The notes below the pieces were generated by a model. It was given only the letters and a program-made list of their open reading frames with translations, was not told where the DNA came from and searched no databases. A program made the position numbers and the translations under genes. Of a DNA stretch of 64,000 bases, positions 59,293 through 64,000 are shown one piece after another. Positions within the stretch are counted from its first letter, which is position 1. Each line of letters opens with the position of its first letter. The DNA comes from Ehretia macrophylla (lineage: Eukaryota > Streptophyta > Magnoliopsida > Boraginales > Ehretiaceae): assembly GCA_037974665.1 (NCBI GenBank), contig CM075783.1:42049712-42113711 (forward strand). Direction: 5' to 3'.

Positions 59293-62220
59293 ATTGATTT
59301 CTCTATAAAAGTACGCACGTTAATGAAATACGGATTAAGTTTATTTTTGATTGAAAAATTTGTAACTCAAGTAAAGTTACTACGTTGTAAGTGCAAAAAA
59401 AATTCTATAATTCAAAGTAGAAATGATAAACTTCAATTTTTTGTTGAAATCCGTAGGATAGCAGTAGCCAATTGGCTACTGTTGGGCTACGAAAATGTTC
59501 CAATCTGTAGCCTAGTAGTAGCCAATTGGCTACTGCTAGGTTACGGACAACTAATAATATGTATTATAACTTGTTAATAGGGAAGAACAACGTATTAAAA
59601 CATGTTAATATCTTCATATTTTTCTTGTTTATGAAGTTTAGACACAATGTGAAAGTTTTTCGACTCCTAAACTGAACGTTTATTAACATTAACATAATGT
59701 TAAGTGAAAACAAGATAAGTTCGATTTAAATGGCAATTGATTTCTCTATAAAAGTACGCACGTTAATGAAATACGAACCAAATTTATTTTTATTTAAAAA
59801 ATTTGCAACTCAAGTGAAGTTACTACGTTGTAGGTGTAATCAAAATTCCATAATTAAAATTAAAAACAATAAACCTCAATTTTTTGTTGAAGCCCATAGC
59901 TTAATTGGCTACTGCTGGGCTACGAAAGCGTTCTAGTCTGTAGTCCAGCAGTAGCTAATTGGCTACTACTGGGCTACGAAAACGTTTCAGTCCATTGGCT
60001 ACTGCTGGGCTACGGACAACTAATAATATGTTTTATAACTTGTTAATAGGTAGGAACAACGTATTAAAATATGCTAATATCTTCATATTTTTCTTGTTTA
60101 TGAAGTTTATGAAGTTTAGACACAATGTGAAAGTTTTTCAACTCCTAGACTGAACGTTATTAACATTAATGCATTATTAAAATAAAACATGATAAGTTCG
60201 ATTTAAACGACAATTGATTTCTCTATAAAAGTTCGCACATTAATGAAATACATACCAAGTTTATTTTTATTTGAAAATTTTGCAACTCAAGTGAAGTTAC
60301 TACGTTGTAGGTGCAATCAAAATTTCATAATTTAAATTAAAAATGATAAATCTCAATTTTTTGTTGAAATTCGTTGTCTAGCAGTAGTCAATTATCTACT
60401 ACTGGGCTACAAAAGTGTTCCAGTCCGTAGCCTAGTAGTAGTCAATTGGCTACTGCTGGGTTACAGAAACGTTCCAATCCGTAGCCTAGCAGTAGCCAAT
60501 TGGCTACTGCTGGGCTACGGACAACTAATAATATATATTATAACTTGTTAATAGGTAGGAATAACGTATTAAAATATGTTAATATCTTCATATTTTTCGT
60601 GTTTATGAAGTTTAGACACAATGTGAAAGTTTTTCGATTCCTAGACTGAACGTTTATTAACATTAATGCAATATTAAGTGAAAATATGATAAGTTCAATT
60701 TAAACGGCAATTGATTTCTCTATAAAAGTACGCACATTAATGAAATACGGACTAAATTTATTTTTATTTAAAAAATTTGCAACTCAAGTAAAGTTACTAC
60801 GTTGTAGGTGCAATCAAAATTTCATAATTCAAATTAAAAATGATAAATCTCAATTTTTTGTTGAAGTCCGTAGCCTAGCAGTAGCCAATTATATATTTTA
60901 TAACTTGTTAATAGGTAAGAACAACGTATTAAAACATGTTAATATCTTCATATTTTTCTTGTTTATGAAGTTTAGACACAATGCGAAAGTTTTTTGACTC
61001 ATAGACTAAATGTTTATTAACATTAACACAATGTTAAGTGAAAATATAATAAGTTCGATTTAAACGGTAATTGATTTCTCTATAAAAGTACGCACGTTAA
61101 TGAAATACGAACAAAGTTTATTTTTATTTGAAAATTTTGCAACTCAAGTGAAGTTACTTCGTTGTAGGTGCAATCAAAATTTCATAATTAAAATTAAAAA
61201 CGATAAACCTCAATTTTTTGTTGAAGTTCGTAGCCTAGCAGTAGCCAATTAGCTACTGCTGGGCTGCGAAAATGTTTAAGTCCATTGGCTACTGCTGGAC
61301 TACGGACAACTAATAATATGTATTATAACTTGTTAATAGGTAGGAACAACGTATTAAAACATGTTAATATCTTCATATTTTTCTTATTTATGAAGTGTAG
61401 ACACAATGTTAAAGTTTTTTCAACTCCCAGACTTAACGTTTATTAACATTAACCCAATGTTAAGTGAAAACATGATAAGTTCGATTTAAACGACAATTGA
61501 TTTCTCTATAAAAGTACACACGTTAATGAAATACGGACCAAGTTTATTTTTATTTAAAAAATTTACAACTCAAGTGAAGTTACTACATTGTAGGTGCAAT
61601 CAAAATTTCATAATTAAAATTAAAAATGATAAATCTCAATTCTACAGAAGCGTTCCAGTCTGTAGCCCAGCAGTAGCCAATTGGCTACTGCTGGGCTACG
61701 AAAACGTTTCAGTCCGTAGCCCAGCAGTAGCCAATTGGCTACTGCTGGGCTACGGACAACTAATAATATGTTTTATAACTTGTTAATAGGTAGGAACAAC
61801 GTATTAAAAGATGTTAATATCTTCATATTTTCTTGTTTATGAAGTTTAGACACAATATGAAAGTTTTTCGTCTCCTAAACTGAACGTTTATTAACAATAA
61901 CGCAATGTTAAGTGAAAACATGATAAGTTTGATTTAAACAACAATTGATTTCTCTATAAAAGTACGTACATTAATGAAATACGGACAAAGTTTATTTTTA
62001 TTTGAAAAATTTGTAACTCAAGTGAAGTTACTACATTGTAGGTACAATCAAAATTTCATAATTAAAATTAAAAACGATAAACCTCAATTTTTTGTTGAAA
62101 TCCGTAGCCTAGTAGTAACCAATTGGCTACTACTGGGCTACGGAAGCGTTCCAGTCCGTAGCTGCTTCCGTAGCCCAGTAGTAGCCAATTAGCTACTGCT
62201 AGACTACGGATTCGGTTATT
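59293..62220. repeat. Tandem array of seven ~360-500 bp units carrying palindromes
   Basis: Units begin at about 59293, 59736, 60213, 60710, 61070, 61496 and 61944, each with ATTGATTTCTCTATAAAAGT, then GAAATACG, AACTCAAGTGAAGTTACTAC, TCAATTTTTTGTTGAA, one or more GTAGCC..GGCTAC hairpins, and (in the complete units) ACTAATAATATG..ATAACTTGTTAATAGG and ATCTTCATATTTTTCTTGTT. Lengths vary mainly with the number of hairpins retained. Each unit has a TATAAAAGTACGCAC-like TATA motif. The array sits next to the right subterminal region of the CACTA element. Confidence 0.9.
61714..61755. repeat. Perfect 42-bp palindrome
   Basis: The left half CCGTAGCCCAGCAGTAGCCAA is exactly the reverse complement of the right half, with the centre at CCAATTGG and no spacer. 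Near-identical palindromes lie at 60479-60520 and, less perfectly, in most other units of the array. The same half-sites make up the subterminal repeats of both CACTA elements. Confidence 0.9.
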
Positions 62221-62622
62221 TTATTTTTTCCTATTCAATTAAAATGTCCTTATTTATTTTTTTAAAATATTTTTTGAATAATATATATAGTCCGTAGTCA
62301 ATCCGTGGCTATTGGCCACTGTATGGATACGAACTTTTTTATGAATTTTTTGGCCGAATTAATTAAATAAGTCGTAGCTAGTCCGTAGTAAATTTGCCAC
62401 GGCTAGGCTACGGAATATTTTTTTATTTTTTTATTAATTAAAATTATTGTCCGTAGCTAATCCGTAGCAAAGTTTTGTCCCCATAACAGGGCGTAAGTTG
62501 GCTACTGCTGGGCTACGGAATTTTTTTCCGTAGCAAATCCGTAGCCTGACAATAGCTAATTTACTACGGAAAAAATCGGTCGCCTAATTCTATCGTTCGA
62601 GCATTATTTTCTTGTAGTGATT

Positions 62623-62951
62623 ATAGAAAATATCCTGCCAATGATCTGTGGGAAAGTAACGTTTCTGGAGCATAATTTAGGCAAAGCCCGATGTAGTAGT
62701 ATTACAATTTGGTTGGAAAAATTATTTAAAAACGATAATCATTTTTAGATGATTAGATCTATATTTCTAGTAATCATATGTTGACTTCCATTGAGTTTTA
62801 TTTGATTTTGGCAATTAGATTCCAGTTGAAAAAGTCGTCCACATAAATCCTATAGCTGAGAAAGGCGACCTTAGGGTGTTAGTTATTGTGCCAGAAAAAG
62901 GTGTTGTGATATCTCCAATGCGATGAAAGATGAGATCACGAACCAAAGGTG
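62623..62951. other. Segment between the CACTA element and the duplicated PHT2;1 part
   Basis: It contains the two coding-like pieces of the apparently split reading frame (62623-62748 and 62819-62926). It ends at the point, about 62952, where similarity to PHT2;1 intron 1 begins. Confidence 0.5.
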
Positions 62952-64000
62952 TAAGGGAATTTGACACTTGTAGTTGTATTTTCTAGTATAATGTTATCAT
63001 ATGTGATGAGTCATGTTTTGGCATTGTTGACTCGATGTTTCATGTGTGTTGAGTATCAATTAAGCACTTGTAATTGGATTAGGAATTTATAATCATAATC
63101 ATGATACTTTCAAGGATCTTAATAAAGCACAAGACTTATATGTTATTTTACATATTCTAATTTCTAGGACATATCATTTTGATGTTTCACTTAATTTCAG
63201 AATTGGAGCTTGTGTTTCTAGTCGGCTAATTAGAGTTGAGTTTTTCTTAAAAGAAAAATAGGAAACGTAATTGTACATAGGTCTTATGATACGATAATAA
63301 TCTAATATATATTCAAAAAACGTGGAAAACAATTCCTGTTCTTACTAGATATAGGGGCAACAAGATAAATTCATATAAATTATAAAGAGTTATTAAATTA
63401 TTATAATACATAGTGTCTAATGTACAATTTGGCAAAACACATGATTGTATAGAAGAATGTGGAAAAAAAAAAAAACCCTCTTGCCATTAGCGGACACATA
63501 TTAATGAAGAGTTATTAAATTATTATGTTACGGAGTATCTTTTGTATAATTATTGTGTTATATATAGTCTTTTTTTTCGATGATGTGAGAATTCAGCTAT
63601 CGGAACCGAACCACCGAATTATTTAGCGGAGCCTAACTACTAACTGATAAATTCTCAGTGCAATATTATACCCCCACACATACATCATGTTAGTGAAAAA
63701 CGGAATAACATAGTAGTAGGGCCTGTCGAGCCTGTGACCTCTTTTCGGACCATGTTCCTGGAGGCTGTTACATAAAGTTATAAAGAGTTTAAGATTCTAG
63801 AATGAAAAGCTCCACTAGCTGACCGAATAAAAAAAAATTAGTTAACGTGTAATTCCGACAAAACAGTAGAAGAAAGACCGAAAAATCAAGATTCACCTGC
63901 AACCATGTCCCAGCAGCAGCCAAAGAAGATAACAATCCAGCAAAAAGCAAAGTATCCTTCCCCTGGAAAACATTGGCAACAAGAATACCCTTCTGCATTG
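62952..64000 (-). pseudogene. Partial second copy of PHT2;1 (end of exon 1 plus intron 1)
   Basis: 63897-64000 is coding sequence nearly identical to the end of PHT2;1 exon 1 (MQKGILVANVFQGKDTLLFA to AAAGTWLQ; one His to Gln change and one silent change noted), with the same GTGAAT donor. The intron 1 copy then runs down to about 62952, aligning with 31216-32153 at roughly 90-95% identity by eye, with indels. To its left (downstream for this strand) no exon 2 or 3 is found, so in this window the copy looks 3'-truncated. The rest of exon 1 would lie beyond the right edge. Confidence 0.85.

Larger units (their letters stand above)
55240..62619. mobile_element. Large non-autonomous CACTA (En/Spm-type) element
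   Basis: A 7380-bp element. The termini are CACTACAAGAAAA on the left and its complement TTTTCTTGTAGTG on the right, flanked by a perfect 3-bp duplication, ATT (55237-55239 and 62620-62622). Subterminal regions (about 55260-55770 and 62200-62590) carry many CCGTAGCC/CTACGG words, the expected transposase-binding repeats. No transposase-sized frame is present, so it depends on a helper. The interior holds a possible captured receptor-kinase fragment, GT-rich minisatellites, a GC-rich island and a tandem array of palindrome-bearing units. Confidence 0.92.
55159..62926 (+). pseudogene. Unrecognised open reading frame apparently split by the CACTA insertion
   Basis: An ATG at 55159 opens 27 codons (MAIYVLTRVTNINKKPTYVE, ending HDWSWII) that finish exactly at the ATT target duplication (55237-55239). 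Beyond the element the same frame continues from 62623 (IENILPMICGK). A GTAACG donor at 62656 and a TTAG acceptor at 62818 could link it in phase to a second coding-like piece, 62819-62926 (IPVEKVVHINPIAEKGDLRV, ending VVISPMR and stop). Without splicing the frame ends at 62748. I do not recognise the protein, and nothing upstream of the ATG looks coding. It could be a small gene, an end of a larger one, or chance. Confidence 0.3.

Noticed and set aside
59323-62192. Several 60-90 residue plus-strand frames, similar to each other (MKYG-SLFLFKKFATQVKLL type)
   Set aside because: They recur because the array units recur; frames are broken by the palindromes and differ in length, with no sign of selection on the protein.

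Overview
This is nuclear DNA of a flowering plant, almost certainly a eudicot. Genes have many short exons with GT..AG introns in AT-rich sequence, two proteins look plastid-targeted, and the transposons are typical plant ones (Ty3/gypsy, CACTA, hAT- and Mutator-like MITEs). I cannot name the species. Gene models were joined by hand from splice sites, reading phase and recalled protein families; no search was run.

Layout. 1-3805 (minus): a TPR-like, probably plastid, protein whose 3' end lies beyond the left edge. 3806-7187: an AT-rich spacer with a possible LTR remnant, a foldback element and a MITE with 9-10 bp target duplications. 7188-16224 (plus): an 18-exon ABCB26-like chloroplast half-size ABC transporter, with a hAT-type MITE in one intron. 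17392-25937 (plus): a 12-exon gene for a proline-rich protein with an RS-type tail, probably nuclear RNA processing. 27238-27816 (plus): a PADRE/DUF4228 protein. 29130-32909 (minus): a complete three-exon chloroplast phosphate transporter, PHT2;1. 34586-35178: a miniature CACTA element. 36443-46181: a full-length Tat-like Ty3/gypsy retrotransposon with 466-bp LTRs, a 5-bp target duplication, a frameshifted gag-pol and a spliced antisense gene. 46468-47046: a 579-bp element with a 9-bp target duplication. 47183-47416 (plus): a small MGN-type gene. 47417-55239: repeat-rich spacer with MITE-like elements, a 100-bp tandem duplication and a possible thaumatin relic. 55240-62619: a 7.4-kb non-autonomous CACTA element with a tandem array of long palindromes. 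62952-64000: a second partial copy of PHT2;1 (end of exon 1 plus intron 1).

Two genes (ABCB26-like and PHT2;1) act in the chloroplast envelope, and the TPR-like protein is probably plastid as well; the others look nuclear or signalling-related. I see no functional cluster. The main interest is in the mobile DNA: the antisense spliced gene in the retrotransposon, the palindrome array in the large CACTA element, the open reading frame that element seems to split, and the PHT2;1 duplication junction.
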